Translations under genes and position numbers: made by a program
The notes under the pieces: model-generated
Told to the model about the DNA's origin: nothing
The model's database searches: none
Seen by the model: the letters and a program-made list of their open reading frames with translations, nothing else
Source: Treponema sp. JC4
Lineage (GTDB): Bacteria; Spirochaetota; Spirochaetia; Treponematales; Treponemataceae
Reading direction: 5' to 3'
NCBI RefSeq assembly: GCF_000260795.1
Contig: NZ_AJGU01000005.1
Span: forward strand, 51,613 to 115,612
DNA length: 64,000 nucleotides
In this document: in pieces, positions 8,698 to 16,700 of the stretch
How the letters are laid out: each line of letters begins with the position of its first letter
Position numbering within the stretch: position 1 is the first letter of the stretch

Positions 8698-10038
8698 ATG
8701 AAAATAAGTTCGCAAAAATCGTCTCTTTCAGGCCACGTAAGTGTTCCTGGTTCTAAAAGTCATACAATCCGTGCCTTGATTCTTGCTTCTCTGGCAGACG
8801 GCACTTCTCATATCAAAAATCCACTTCCAAGTAACGACTGTCTTTCTACCGTTCAGGCGGTAAAGCAGATTGGTGCTGAAGTGATTGTGCCAGAGAAAGG
8901 TGATACATGGACTGTGAAGGGGGCAGGAAAAAATCTTCATTTACCGGAAGGCGTAATTGATGTTGGAAATTCCGGCTCTCTTATGTATTTTTTGTGCCCG
9001 GTTTTATCAACCTTGGCCGGTCAATGTACTTTTACAGGAGATGAATCAATTTGCAAGCGTCCTGTAAATCATCTGATTGACGCTCTTAATCAGCTTGGCG
9101 GTCAGGCATCTTCCCTGGCGGCAGACGGAATAACTCCACCTTTCAAATTCTGTGGTCCGATTGATGTGAACAAAACTCTTACTACTGATGGAAAACTTTC
9201 CCAGTACATCAGCGGTTTTATGATGGCAACAAGCCGTCTGAACGGAACCCTTCATATTAATTTGACAGATCCAAAAGAAACTCCTTACCTTACAATGACT
9301 AAAATCTGGCTGGAAAGTGTCGGGATTCCTTGTACAATCAGCGAAGATTTCAAAAAAATCACAGTTACAGGCCCTGTTGATATTAAGGCTTTTGATAAAA
9401 CTGTTCCTTCTGACTGGGAAGCCGTTGCCTTTCCTCTGGTTGCAGCCCTTATCAGTGGCAGCGAAATTGTAATTGAAGGAATTGACGGTTCTGGCAGCCA
9501 GGGAGACGACAAAATTGTAGAAGTTTTGCAGTCTGTTGGAGCTGATATTGAATGGAATAAAAAAGAAGCAACCCTTACAGTTCGCGGAAAGCAGGGCGGT
9601 AAAGGCCTGACTACAAAAAATTGTCCTAACGGTATCTTCCGCGTTACAATTTCTCCTTTCCCGGATGCAATCTGTGCTCTTGCGGTAATTGCCTGCTTTA
9701 TAGAAGGAACTACAGTAATTACAGATGTTGAAATCTGTCGCAAAAAAGAAACAGACCGCATCGAAGCAATGAAAACAGAACTTCGAAAACTTGGCGCCGA
9801 GGTAGAAGAAGGAGATGATTGCCTGATTATCCACGGTCATGAAGGTGGAAAGGGCCTGCACGGTGGCGAAGTTGAATCATTTAAAGACCACCGTATTGCC
9901 ATGAGTCTTGCCTGTCTGGGCCTTGGACTTCCTGCCGGCGAAAAGGTAATCATAAACGACGCAGAGTGCTGCAGTGTTTCTTTCCCTCACTTTTTTGAAG
10001 TGATGAATGGAATTGGTGCAGGGTTTAAGGAAGTATGA
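8698..10038 (+). CDS. aroA: 3-phosphoshikimate 1-carboxyvinyltransferase (EPSP synthase)
   Basis: EPSP synthase joins shikimate-3-phosphate and PEP in the shikimate pathway. Signatures are PGSKSHTIRALILA (substrate Lys/Ser), GNSGSLMYFL (usually GNAGTxMR), LSQYISG, RKKETDRIEAM and SFKDHRIAMS. The two-domain length of about 446 residues is normal. I prefer the ATG at 8698: TACAAT at 8685-8690 is a plausible -10, which would place the transcript start at or beside this ATG. An in-frame ATG at 8689 is the alternative, and neither has a Shine-Dalgarno site. It overlaps the methyltransferase by 4 nt (ATGA). The gene supplies chorismate used by the trp genes 2.5 kb downstream. Confidence 0.92.
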   Translation: MKISSQKSSLSGHVSVPGSKSHTIRALILASLADGTSHIKNPLPSNDCLSTVQAVKQIGAEVIVPEKGDTWTVKGAGKNLHLPEGVIDVGNSGSLMYFLCPVLSTLAGQCTFTGDESICKRPVNHLIDALNQLGGQASSLAADGITPPFKFCGPIDVNKTLTTDGKLSQYISGFMMATSRLNGTLHINLTDPKETPYLTMTKIWLESVGIPCTISEDFKKITVTGPVDIKAFDKTVPSDWEAVAFPLVAALISGSEIVIEGIDGSGSQGDDKIVEVLQSVGADIEWNKKEATLTVRGKQGGKGLTTKNCPNGIFRVTISPFPDAICALAVIACFIEGTTVITDVEICRKKETDRIEAMKTELRKLGAEVEEGDDCLIIHGHEGGKGLHGGEVESFKDHRIAMSLACLGLGLPAGEKVIINDAECCSVSFPHFFEVMNGIGAGFKEV

Positions 10039-11213
10039 CAGAAAATCCAGCCTTTCTTACAGAGCAGCTCATCACTTACATAGGAAATAAGCGGGCCCTG
10101 CTGCCATTTATCGGACAGGGGGTAGAAATAGTCCGCCGCGAACTCGGAAAAGAAAAACTTACCTGTCTGGATATATTTTCTGGAAGTGGAATTGTTGCCC
10201 GCTATCTCAAACAGTTTTCGACTTTTATTGCCGCAAACGATATGGAAAGCTATTCTGTTTTAATCAACCGCTGTTATCTTTCTAACAAGGATGATATTCC
10301 TTCCGCCCGCATCGCTCAGTTACACGAAAACTTAATTTCTGCAGTTGCAGAGCACCTGGATGCTTTGCAAGGCAGGCAGGCGTCAGGAGATGTAGTCTCC
10401 GAACCTGGATTTATAAGCCGTCTCTACGCTCCGCACGATGAAAATAACATACAAAAGTCAGACCGCTGCTTTTACACCACTTACAATGCTGCCTATCTGG
10501 ATTTTGCCCGACAACTAATTGACGAAATTGTGCCGGAAGAGCTCCATCACTTTTTTATAGCGCCTCTTCTTTCAGAAGCAAGCATTCACGCAAACACAGC
10601 TGGAATTTTCAAAGGCTTTTACAAAAACTCCAAAACCGGAGTCGGTCAGTTCGGCGGAAACGGCAAAGACGCCCTTAGCCGTATTTTAGGCAAAATCGAA
10701 CTAAAACTTCCGGTTTTCAGCAATTTCTCCTGCCAGAGTCAGGTTTTCAACTGCAATGCTAACGAACTTGTAACTTCAGAAGAATTGTATGACGCTTGCG
10801 GTGGTATCTACGACCTGGCCTATTTTGATCCGCCTTACAATCAGCACCCTTACGGTTCAAATTATTTTATGCTTAATCTGGTTGCCAATTACAAAGCCCC
10901 TGAAGAAGATGCAATCAGCCGCGTTTCCGGTATCCCCCGCAACTGGAACCGTTCTGCTTACAACAAAAAACGTCAGGTTGCCGATGCCTTTCTGGATTTA
11001 GTAAATAACGTCCGTGCCCGTTATGTCCTCGTTTCTTTCAATTCCGAAGGCTTCATCCCCAAAGACGAAATGATAGCCCTCTTGTCTCAGGTCGGCTCAG
11101 TCCAGGTCCTGGAATCCAAATATAACACTTTCCGTGGCAGCCGAAATCTTTCCGCCCGAGAAATTCACGTAAAAGAGTATTTGTTTCTGGTAAGGAAGAA
11201 TTTTATAAACTAA
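10035..11213 (+). CDS. D12-class N6-adenine DNA methyltransferase (orphan)
   Basis: The 392-residue protein has the SAM-binding motif LDIFSGSGIVARYL near residue 45 and the catalytic motif FDPPYNQHPYG near 265 (DPPY). This order is typical of class D12 (alpha-group, Dam-like) N6-adenine methyltransferases. YIGNKRALLPFI at the N-terminus matches the (x)GNK(x)xLLP start of the class. No restriction gene sits beside it, and it overlaps aroA by 4 nt, so it is likely an orphan methylase coupled to a housekeeping gene rather than part of a mobile restriction system. The methylated site cannot be read from sequence. A gene remnant abuts its 3' end. Confidence 0.88.
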   Translation: MTENPAFLTEQLITYIGNKRALLPFIGQGVEIVRRELGKEKLTCLDIFSGSGIVARYLKQFSTFIAANDMESYSVLINRCYLSNKDDIPSARIAQLHENLISAVAEHLDALQGRQASGDVVSEPGFISRLYAPHDENNIQKSDRCFYTTYNAAYLDFARQLIDEIVPEELHHFFIAPLLSEASIHANTAGIFKGFYKNSKTGVGQFGGNGKDALSRILGKIELKLPVFSNFSCQSQVFNCNANELVTSEELYDACGGIYDLAYFDPPYNQHPYGSNYFMLNLVANYKAPEEDAISRVSGIPRNWNRSAYNKKRQVADAFLDLVNNVRARYVLVSFNSEGFIPKDEMIALLSQVGSVQVLESKYNTFRGSRNLSAREIHVKEYLFLVRKNFIN

Positions 11214-11397
11214 GAATAGGATTATTCTGTAATTCGATAATCATTTTTTGATATAGACATTTATCTTCTACTTGTGATATGGATGTTGTTCTTACCCCTG
11301 CATCTTTTGAAGAGCCGCCACAATGGTAAATAGTTTCATTTGATGTTCCAAAATCTACAATAATATAACGGTCGTGATAAGTTCCGCCAGTTGTTTT
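11203..11397 (-). pseudogene. C-terminal gene remnant, no start codon
   Basis: On the minus strand, 64 open codons run from just after the stop of the nuclease gene (11398-11400) to a TAA at 11203-11205, in the same frame as that gene. The residues are well-formed protein: TGGTYHDRYIIVDFG, then ETIYHCGGSSKDAG, ending NNPILSL. There is no ATG, so it cannot be a normal gene. The HDRYI..D...IYHCG.SSKDAG pattern resembles the C-terminus of phage-associated proteins that carry ORF6N-type N-termini; that family link is from memory and tentative. It overlaps the end of the methyltransferase by 11 nt. Confidence 0.6.
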
Positions 11398-12426
11398 TTA
11401 TTTCACAATTACATTTGCCATAATCGGAAGATGATCAGAATACCCGTTGCCGTTGTAGATTTTGTAGGCGGCGGGAGTTTTGTCTTCGTTTGACCAGGGG
11501 GCTTCTGCTTTTGGGGTAAAACCTGTGATTCTTGCTTTGCCGAAAGAGAAGATATGGTCAATCCGTTCCCAGGAACCTTTGTAGAAATAACTTCCGATTG
11601 AAGTTGCGTAGCTGCCGTCTGCTGAAAACCAGGGGGAGTAGGCTTTTACGTGGGAAGGGGTGTAATTTTCCGAAAGGCCTGCATGACGGAAAAGGGTATT
11701 GGCGCCTCCCTGACCTGATGAAAAGTCCAGGATAAATTCGGAAGCATCCCGGTTAAAATCTCCGCAGATTACGGCACTTCCACCTCGGGTTTCTAAAGCT
11801 TTTAGCTTCCCTGCCAATACAGATTCCTGCCAGTCCCGCCAGATTTCAGATTCATATTCCCCGCTGGATTTAGATTTCCAGTGGTTTACAAATATGGTAA
11901 TTTCCCGTCCGCCAATTTCTGTACTTACTTCCAGAAGGGGGCGCATGGAAGGCTGTTCGTATTTCTGAGTATTTACAAAAAGAGAGTGAGTTTTTACTCC
12001 AAAAAGCGGAAATTTTGAAAGCACTGCACAGCCAATAGAAGAGTCTTTTTCCTTTGCAAAGCAACTGTAAGTCCAGTTTGCCCCTGAATCCCAGGAGTTA
12101 CCTGCAAGTTGATTTGAAATATCATAAATTACGCTTTCATTTTCAATTTCTTCCAGCACAAAAATATCCGCGTTCAGCTTAGTTATAACTTCGCAAAGCC
12201 TTGTTAATCTTGTGTGATATTTATCATTCGACCATTTTCCTGCTGATTTAAAATCCTTATATTCGCTTCCATCTGTGTGTCCGTCAAAAAAAGTCTGAAC
12301 ATTCCAGTTTGCTATAGAAAAACTGCTTTTTTCACAAGTCCGTTTATTTTCCCCCGATTCACATTCGCTGATACCACAGGAAAAAAACAAAAAGCAGAAT
12401 ACCAGTCCAAAATAAAATTTCTTCAT
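11398..12426 (-). CDS. Endonuclease/exonuclease/phosphatase-family lipoprotein
   Basis: The 342-residue protein has a lipoprotein signal ending FFSC, so it sits outside the cytoplasm. The EEP (DNase I-like) fold is shown by FSIANWNVQTFF, VLEEIEN (metal Glu), FVNHWKSKSSG, ICGDFNRDASE (Asp/Asn) and the C-terminal YSDHLPIMA (Asp-His). Such proteins cleave DNA or phosphoesters; as a lipoprotein it may digest external DNA for nucleotide scavenging. The start has GGGAG 7 nt upstream and a TATATTATAG stretch behind it. It is divergent from trpCF. Confidence 0.85.
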   Translation of the reverse strand: MKKFYFGLVFCFLFFSCGISECESGENKRTCEKSSFSIANWNVQTFFDGHTDGSEYKDFKSAGKWSNDKYHTRLTRLCEVITKLNADIFVLEEIENESVIYDISNQLAGNSWDSGANWTYSCFAKEKDSSIGCAVLSKFPLFGVKTHSLFVNTQKYEQPSMRPLLEVSTEIGGREITIFVNHWKSKSSGEYESEIWRDWQESVLAGKLKALETRGGSAVICGDFNRDASEFILDFSSGQGGANTLFRHAGLSENYTPSHVKAYSPWFSADGSYATSIGSYFYKGSWERIDHIFSFGKARITGFTPKAEAPWSNEDKTPAAYKIYNGNGYSDHLPIMANVIVK

Positions 12427-12510
12427 TCTCTAACTCCCGTCTATAATATAGTCGCCGACTTTAAAAAATCGGAAGTAAACGGGCGAAAAAAGTGAAAAAA
12501 AACTGTATCT

Positions 12511-12546
12511 GTTTCTATTGACAGAAACGGTTCTTTAGTATATTGT
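12511..12546 (+). promoter_or_regulatory. trp promoter with overlapping inverted repeat
   Basis: TTGACA at 12518-12523, a 17-nt spacer and TATTGT at 12541-12546 make a strong promoter about 29 nt before the trpCF start. GTTTCT (12511-12516) and AGAAAC (12523-12528) form an inverted repeat around the -35 hexamer, a plausible repressor site. The leader is too short for a Trp-rich attenuator peptide. Confidence 0.6.
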
Positions 12547-12575
12547 TACTACATATAGAAACATAGGTTTTTGCG

Positions 12576-14102
12576 ATGGGTAAGGATATACTTAAAGAAA
12601 TTGTTGAGCGCAGACTTGCGGATATTGAACGCCTTGGACTGGATTTTGGATGCGGAGTTCCGGCGGTACGCCAGCGGAAAGTTCATCCCTTTATTGAAAA
12701 AAAAGGTGCAATTCTTGAAATTAAACGCGCGTCTCCTAGTAAGGGTGATATTGCGCCTTCACTAGATGCCGCAAAAACTGCTATTGAATATGCAAAATCT
12801 GGGGCTCGGGCTATTTCCTGCCTTACCGAAATGAATTATTTTAAGGGCTCCCTTTCTGACTTTATGAAGGCGGCTGCAGCTCTTGATCAGCTGGAAGCAA
12901 AGGGCGAAGAGATTCCAGCTCTTTTGAGAAAGGATTTTTTGCTTTCTGCTGATGAAGTTGAAGTTTCTTACCGTGCCGGGGCTGATGCGGTTCTTTTGAT
13001 TGCCCGTATTCTGACTGCCGAAACTATGTGCGATATGGCAAAGAAGGCAGAAGAATTTGGAATCAGCGTTTTGATTGAAGTTCGAAAGGCTGAAGATTTG
13101 GAAAAGCTTTCTTATGTAATGGCGCGGGTAAATCATAAAAATATTGTATGCGGTGTGAACAGCCGTGATTTAAAAGATTTTTCTATTGATATGCTGGCTC
13201 CCTGCGCCCTGCTTTCTAAAATCAAAAAGATTGCGGCTGATGCCCGCGTGACTTTTGAAAGCGGAATCCTTTCTGCTGATTCGGCTGCCTTTGCGGCAAG
13301 TGCGGGCTTTAGCGCCATTCTGCTTGGAGAGGCGGCAGCTAAAAATCCTGAAGAGGCCGGTCGATTTGTAAAAGCCTTCTGTCAGACTAATGAAAATAAG
13401 GCTGGTCAAAGCTGGTGCCAGTATGCGGAAATACTTCGCTCAAGCGAAGAAAGGAAACGTTCGCTTGTAAAAATCTGTGGAATTACGCGGGAAGAAGATG
13501 CCTTGTTGGCGGCTCAGCTTGGTGCTAACTTTCTGGGATTTATTTTCTGGAAGGGTTCTAAGCGTAATGTTGAAGCGGATAAGGTTTGTGAAATTGTTAA
13601 GGCTGTCCGTAATGGCGGATATAATTGCAAGTTCGTGGGTGTGATTGTTAATCCTGAAGATGAGGAAGCGAAAGCAGCCTTCCGGCTTGTTCGTGAGGGC
13701 CTTCTGGATAAGATTCAGTTCCACGGCTGCAAGTTGCCGACCCCTGCTGATGAAGCCTTTGCTGATATTCCGCGTTATGGGGCTGTGAATATCAGGTCGG
13801 AAGAAGATCTTTCAAAGCTTGATGATTTGCTTCTGCACGGAGAGCCTCGCGTTTTGATTGACGCTCAGAGCGGAAATACAATCGGCGGAACGGGAAAAAC
13901 TGTGGATGCTGACCTGGTAAGAGCTGCTTCTAAACAGGCAAAGCTCTGGCTGGCAGGCGGAATCACGGCGGAAAATGTGCGCCAAATTATAGAAGATTTC
14001 CAACCGGAACTGATTGATGTGGCAAGCGGTGTGGAAAGCACGCCGGGTGTAAAAGACGCTGAAAAACTGAAGGCTTTCTTTAGCGAAATAGAGAAAATTT
14101 AA
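12576..14102 (+). CDS. trpCF: Fused indole-3-glycerol phosphate synthase / phosphoribosylanthranilate isomerase
   Basis: This bifunctional enzyme of 508 residues catalyses two consecutive tryptophan-pathway steps. Residues 1 to about 265 are TrpC: AILEIKRASPSKGDI, LLRKDFLLSADEVE, GVNSRDL and FESGI match the TIM-barrel active site. From about residue 297, SLVKICGITREEDA begins TrpF, with IQFHG, GGTGKTVD, WLAGGITAENV and DVASGVE. The TrpC-TrpF order is the same as in E. coli. It is the first gene of trpCF-trpB-trpA; trpE, trpG and trpD are not in the window. Confidence 0.93.
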   Translation: MGKDILKEIVERRLADIERLGLDFGCGVPAVRQRKVHPFIEKKGAILEIKRASPSKGDIAPSLDAAKTAIEYAKSGARAISCLTEMNYFKGSLSDFMKAAAALDQLEAKGEEIPALLRKDFLLSADEVEVSYRAGADAVLLIARILTAETMCDMAKKAEEFGISVLIEVRKAEDLEKLSYVMARVNHKNIVCGVNSRDLKDFSIDMLAPCALLSKIKKIAADARVTFESGILSADSAAFAASAGFSAILLGEAAAKNPEEAGRFVKAFCQTNENKAGQSWCQYAEILRSSEERKRSLVKICGITREEDALLAAQLGANFLGFIFWKGSKRNVEADKVCEIVKAVRNGGYNCKFVGVIVNPEDEEAKAAFRLVREGLLDKIQFHGCKLPTPADEAFADIPRYGAVNIRSEEDLSKLDDLLLHGEPRVLIDAQSGNTIGGTGKTVDADLVRAASKQAKLWLAGGITAENVRQIIEDFQPELIDVASGVESTPGVKDAEKLKAFFSEIEKI

Positions 14103-14117
14103 TAGAGGAAAAATAAT

Positions 14118-15362
14118 ATGTCTGATAATGGATTTTTTGACAGATTTGGCGGAAAATATGTGGCGGAGGTTTTGAGACGGCCTCTGGATGAACTTGAAGT
14201 TGCCTTCAAAAAGGCGATGGCTGACCCGGTCTTTCTGGACGAGTTCCGCACTATTCAGCGCGATTATATCGGGCGGGAAACTCCTCTTTATTTTGCACCG
14301 ACGGCAACCCGCATTCTGGGCGGCGCCAAGATTTACATAAAGCTTGAAGGACTTGCCAACACCGGTGCCCACAAAATCAATAACGCTATCGGCCAGTGCC
14401 TCCTAGCAAAGTACATGGGCAAAAAACGCATTATTGCGGAAACCGGAGCCGGCCAGCATGGTCTTGCTACTGCTGCTGCCTGCGCAAAACTTGGGCTGGA
14501 CTGCACGGTTTACATGGGCGAAGTTGATGTTCGCCGCCAGCAGCCTAACGTTGCCAGCATGGAAATGTACGGTGCCAAGGTTCACGCGGTAACAAGCGGA
14601 AGCCGCACCCTCAAGGATGCCGTAAACGAAGCAATGCGTGACTGGGCTGCCAACCCTGATACAACTCACTACGTTCTGGGATCTGCGCTTGGACCTGCGC
14701 CTTTCCCTGATATTGTACGCGAGTTTCAGAGCGTTATTGGCCGTGAAGTAGAGGCTCAGTGTGCAGAACGCGGAATTAAACCGACTGCCCTGATTGCCTG
14801 CTGCGGCGGCGGTTCAAACTCAATCGGATTTTTTGCACCATTTATCGATAAAAAAGAGCCTCGCCTGATTGCGGTTGAGGCGGGCGGAATCGGTCCTGGA
14901 GTAGGCGAAAATGCCAGCCGAATGACAGGAAATGCCAGCCGGGAAGGAATCATGCAGGGCTATAAGTCCCGCTTTTTGCTGGATGAAGATGGTCAGGCGC
15001 TTCCGACCCGCTCGATTTCTGCGGGCCTGGATTACTGTGGAATCGGCCCTCAGCTTGCGGCTCTTGGTATGAGCGGCCGTGTTGAGTTTACATCGGCTCT
15101 GGACAGCGAGGCTCTTGATGCCCTCAAGTTTTTTGCCCGTAACGAAGGCATTTTGTTTGCCATGGAAAGCTCTCATGCGGGAGCGGAGGCAATTAAGTTG
15201 GCTCCAAAATTAAGCAAAGATGATGTAATCATTGTCAACATGAGCGGCCGCGGCGACAAGGATGTTTTCATCACAAGTCCAGTTTTCCGCCGCAAGGAAT
15301 GGCTTGAATTTTTGCACGCCGAAATTGACCGTCTGGAATCCGACAAGGATGTGCATGAGTAG
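14118..15362 (+). CDS. trpB: Tryptophan synthase beta chain
   Basis: TrpB condenses indole with serine using PLP. The 414-residue protein has all the hallmarks: GRETPLYFAP, the PLP lysine in GAHKINNAIGQ, the catalytic Glu in AETGAGQHG, the phosphate-binding GGGSNSIG, and SGRGDKD near the end. It starts 15 nt after trpCF with an AGAGGAAAAATA Shine-Dalgarno region. The length is that of the TrpB1 form that works with TrpA. A 145-bp foldback repeat separates it from trpA. Confidence 0.95.
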   Translation: MSDNGFFDRFGGKYVAEVLRRPLDELEVAFKKAMADPVFLDEFRTIQRDYIGRETPLYFAPTATRILGGAKIYIKLEGLANTGAHKINNAIGQCLLAKYMGKKRIIAETGAGQHGLATAAACAKLGLDCTVYMGEVDVRRQQPNVASMEMYGAKVHAVTSGSRTLKDAVNEAMRDWAANPDTTHYVLGSALGPAPFPDIVREFQSVIGREVEAQCAERGIKPTALIACCGGGSNSIGFFAPFIDKKEPRLIAVEAGGIGPGVGENASRMTGNASREGIMQGYKSRFLLDEDGQALPTRSISAGLDYCGIGPQLAALGMSGRVEFTSALDSEALDALKFFARNEGILFAMESSHAGAEAIKLAPKLSKDDVIIVNMSGRGDKDVFITSPVFRRKEWLEFLHAEIDRLESDKDVHE

Positions 15363-15406
15363 GGGAAGGCTGTTATTTAGTAAGAATATTCTAACTTGGA
15401 AGACAG

Positions 15407-15551
15407 AAAATGCGCAGCGGGGCTTTATGATTTGTGAAGCTTTTTGAGCGATGCGGGGCACACAACGCGGAAGAAAGCCTACAGAGCAAGCGCAGCTTGC
15501 GGCGAGCTCAAAGCTGGCGGAACAAAGCGTGAAGCCCTGCGAGAGCATTTT
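15407..15551 (+). repeat. 145-bp foldback repeat, family R2, copy 1 (between trpB and trpA)
   Basis: The element runs from AAAATGCGCAGCGGGGCTTT to CCCTGCGAGAGCATTTT. Its ends are imperfect inverted repeats (AAAATGC...GCATTTT, GGGGCTT...AAGCCC), so the whole unit can fold back. Copy 2 at 16371-16515 has the same length with three mismatches that I can count. It is inside the trp transcript and does not end in a T-tract, so it may shape mRNA stability or partial termination rather than end the operon. Confidence 0.8.
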
Positions 15552-15580
15552 CAGATTTACATATTTAAGGAGATTTTTAT

Positions 15581-16339
15581 ATGTCTAAAATACAGTTAAT
15601 GAGTCATCTTGTTGCCGGTTATCCGAGCGACGAACTTGCCTTTACTGCTGCCCGTGCCCTTGTTGACGGCGGCGCAGATATTCTTGAAATTCAGCTTCCT
15701 TTCAGTGACCCTAGTGCTGACGGCCCTGCAATTCAGGGCGCCTGCACCAAGGTTCTGGAACGCCATTATAAAACGGCAGACGGACTTGCTTTTATCTCAA
15801 AGCTTCATAAAGAGTTCCCAAACATTCCTATTTACCTTATGAGCTACGGTTCTCTGATTTACACTCCGGGCCTTGAAGCCTTCTGTAAAAAAGCTGCTGA
15901 TTGCGGCGTAAAAGGAATGATTATTCCTGACCTTCCTTTTGATTTTGACGAAGGGCTTACCGCTGCCTGCAAGGCAAACGGCATGGTAAATATTCCTGTT
16001 GCCGCTCCAAGTATGAGCCCTGAGCGTCTTGAAAAAATGGCAAATGCCGGCTTCCCTTATATTTACGCGGCCCTGCGCACCGGCATCACCGGAACGGAAA
16101 CCAGCGTTGACCAGGCTACATTGGCCTTCATAAAAAAAGTTGGTTCTGGCGGCAGCAAGGTTTACGGCGGTTTTGGTATCAGCACTGGCGCTCAGTCGGC
16201 ACTTCTTGGCGACAAGGTAGAAGCTGTAATTGCAGGTTCTGTTTTTGTCCGACTGATTACCGAGCACCAGAATGATGCGGAGGCACTTTACAAGGCTGTG
16301 CGCGCAAAGGCTGCAGAAATTTCGCACTTAGAAGGGTAG
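15581..16339 (+). CDS. trpA: Tryptophan synthase alpha chain
   Basis: TrpA cleaves indole-3-glycerol phosphate and passes indole to TrpB. The 252-residue protein keeps the catalytic Glu and Asp in ILEIQLPFSDPSADGPAIQ (19 residues), plus IPDLPFD, the GITGTET loop and GFGISTG phosphate site. Length is slightly below the usual 260-270 because the N-terminus is short. AAGGAG lies 9 nt before the ATG. Direct repeats of 145 bp lie both before and after the gene, so recombination between them could delete it. Confidence 0.94.
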   Translation: MSKIQLMSHLVAGYPSDELAFTAARALVDGGADILEIQLPFSDPSADGPAIQGACTKVLERHYKTADGLAFISKLHKEFPNIPIYLMSYGSLIYTPGLEAFCKKAADCGVKGMIIPDLPFDFDEGLTAACKANGMVNIPVAAPSMSPERLEKMANAGFPYIYAALRTGITGTETSVDQATLAFIKKVGSGGSKVYGGFGISTGAQSALLGDKVEAVIAGSVFVRLITEHQNDAEALYKAVRAKAAEISHLEG

Positions 16340-16370
16340 ATCGCTAACGGCACTGAAACTTGGGTGTTCA

Positions 16371-16515
16371 AAAATGCGTAGCGGGGCTTTATGATTTGTG
16401 ACGCTTTTTGAGCGATGCGGGGCACACAACGCGGAAGAAAGCCTGCAGAGCAAGCGCAGCTTGCGGCGAGCTCAAAGCTGGCGGAACAAAGCGTGAAGCC
16501 CTGCGAGAGCATTTT
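16371..16515 (+). repeat. 145-bp foldback repeat, family R2, copy 2 (after trpA)
   Basis: Same orientation, length and ends as the copy at 15407; the differences seen are C/T near the start, A/C in TGTGACGC, and A/G in GCCTGCAGAG. The two copies bracket trpA exactly as direct repeats. Confidence 0.8.
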
Positions 16516-16535
16516 TCTTACGTTTTTAAGTATCA

Positions 16536-16632
16536 CTAGGCCGGAGAATTGAACCGAGCCGAAGGCTGTTGAGCGCAGCGAAACCGCGCGTTAGCAAGCG
16601 GTGAAATGCGACTGGGAAGGTTTGCTGGCCTC
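16536..16632. repeat. Palindromic intergenic segment in the trpA-lacI gap
   Basis: The 361-nt gap 16340-16700 has no gene. Besides R2 copy 2 it holds this G+C-rich stretch with outer arms CTAGGCC and GGCCTC and inner hairpins (AGCCGAAGGCT; ACCGC...GCGGT). It may terminate or protect the trp mRNA. I found no second copy in the window. Confidence 0.45.
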
Positions 16633-16661
16633 AAAAAATTATTTTACTTTTTCCTGCTTTG

Positions 16662-16682
16662 CGTTTACAATTAAATGTAACG
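16662..16682. promoter_or_regulatory. Possible autoregulatory operator of the LacI-family gene
   Basis: CGTTTACAATTAAATGTAACG is an imperfect palindrome (TTACA...TGTAA) ending 18 nt before the ATG of the LacI-type regulator and upstream of its AAGGA site. Position and symmetry suggest autoregulation; this is an inference. Confidence 0.4.
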
Positions 16683-16700
16683 ATAAACTAAGGAAAAAGT

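Noticed and set aside
9046..9861. Long antisense reading frame across aroA, and similar antisense frames across mraY, leuA, trpB, xylB and ettA
   Set aside because: They mirror strongly coding genes, have no ribosome site or family motifs, and their composition is that of reverse-complemented codons.
10035..11397. Prophage or restriction-modification island around the D12 methyltransferase
   Set aside because: No integrase, structural gene, endonuclease, att repeats or composition shift; only a 64-codon remnant is present.
12547..12575. Possible Trp attenuator or riboswitch before trpCF
   Set aside because: The predicted leader is about 25 nt, with no room for a leader peptide, terminator or known aptamer.
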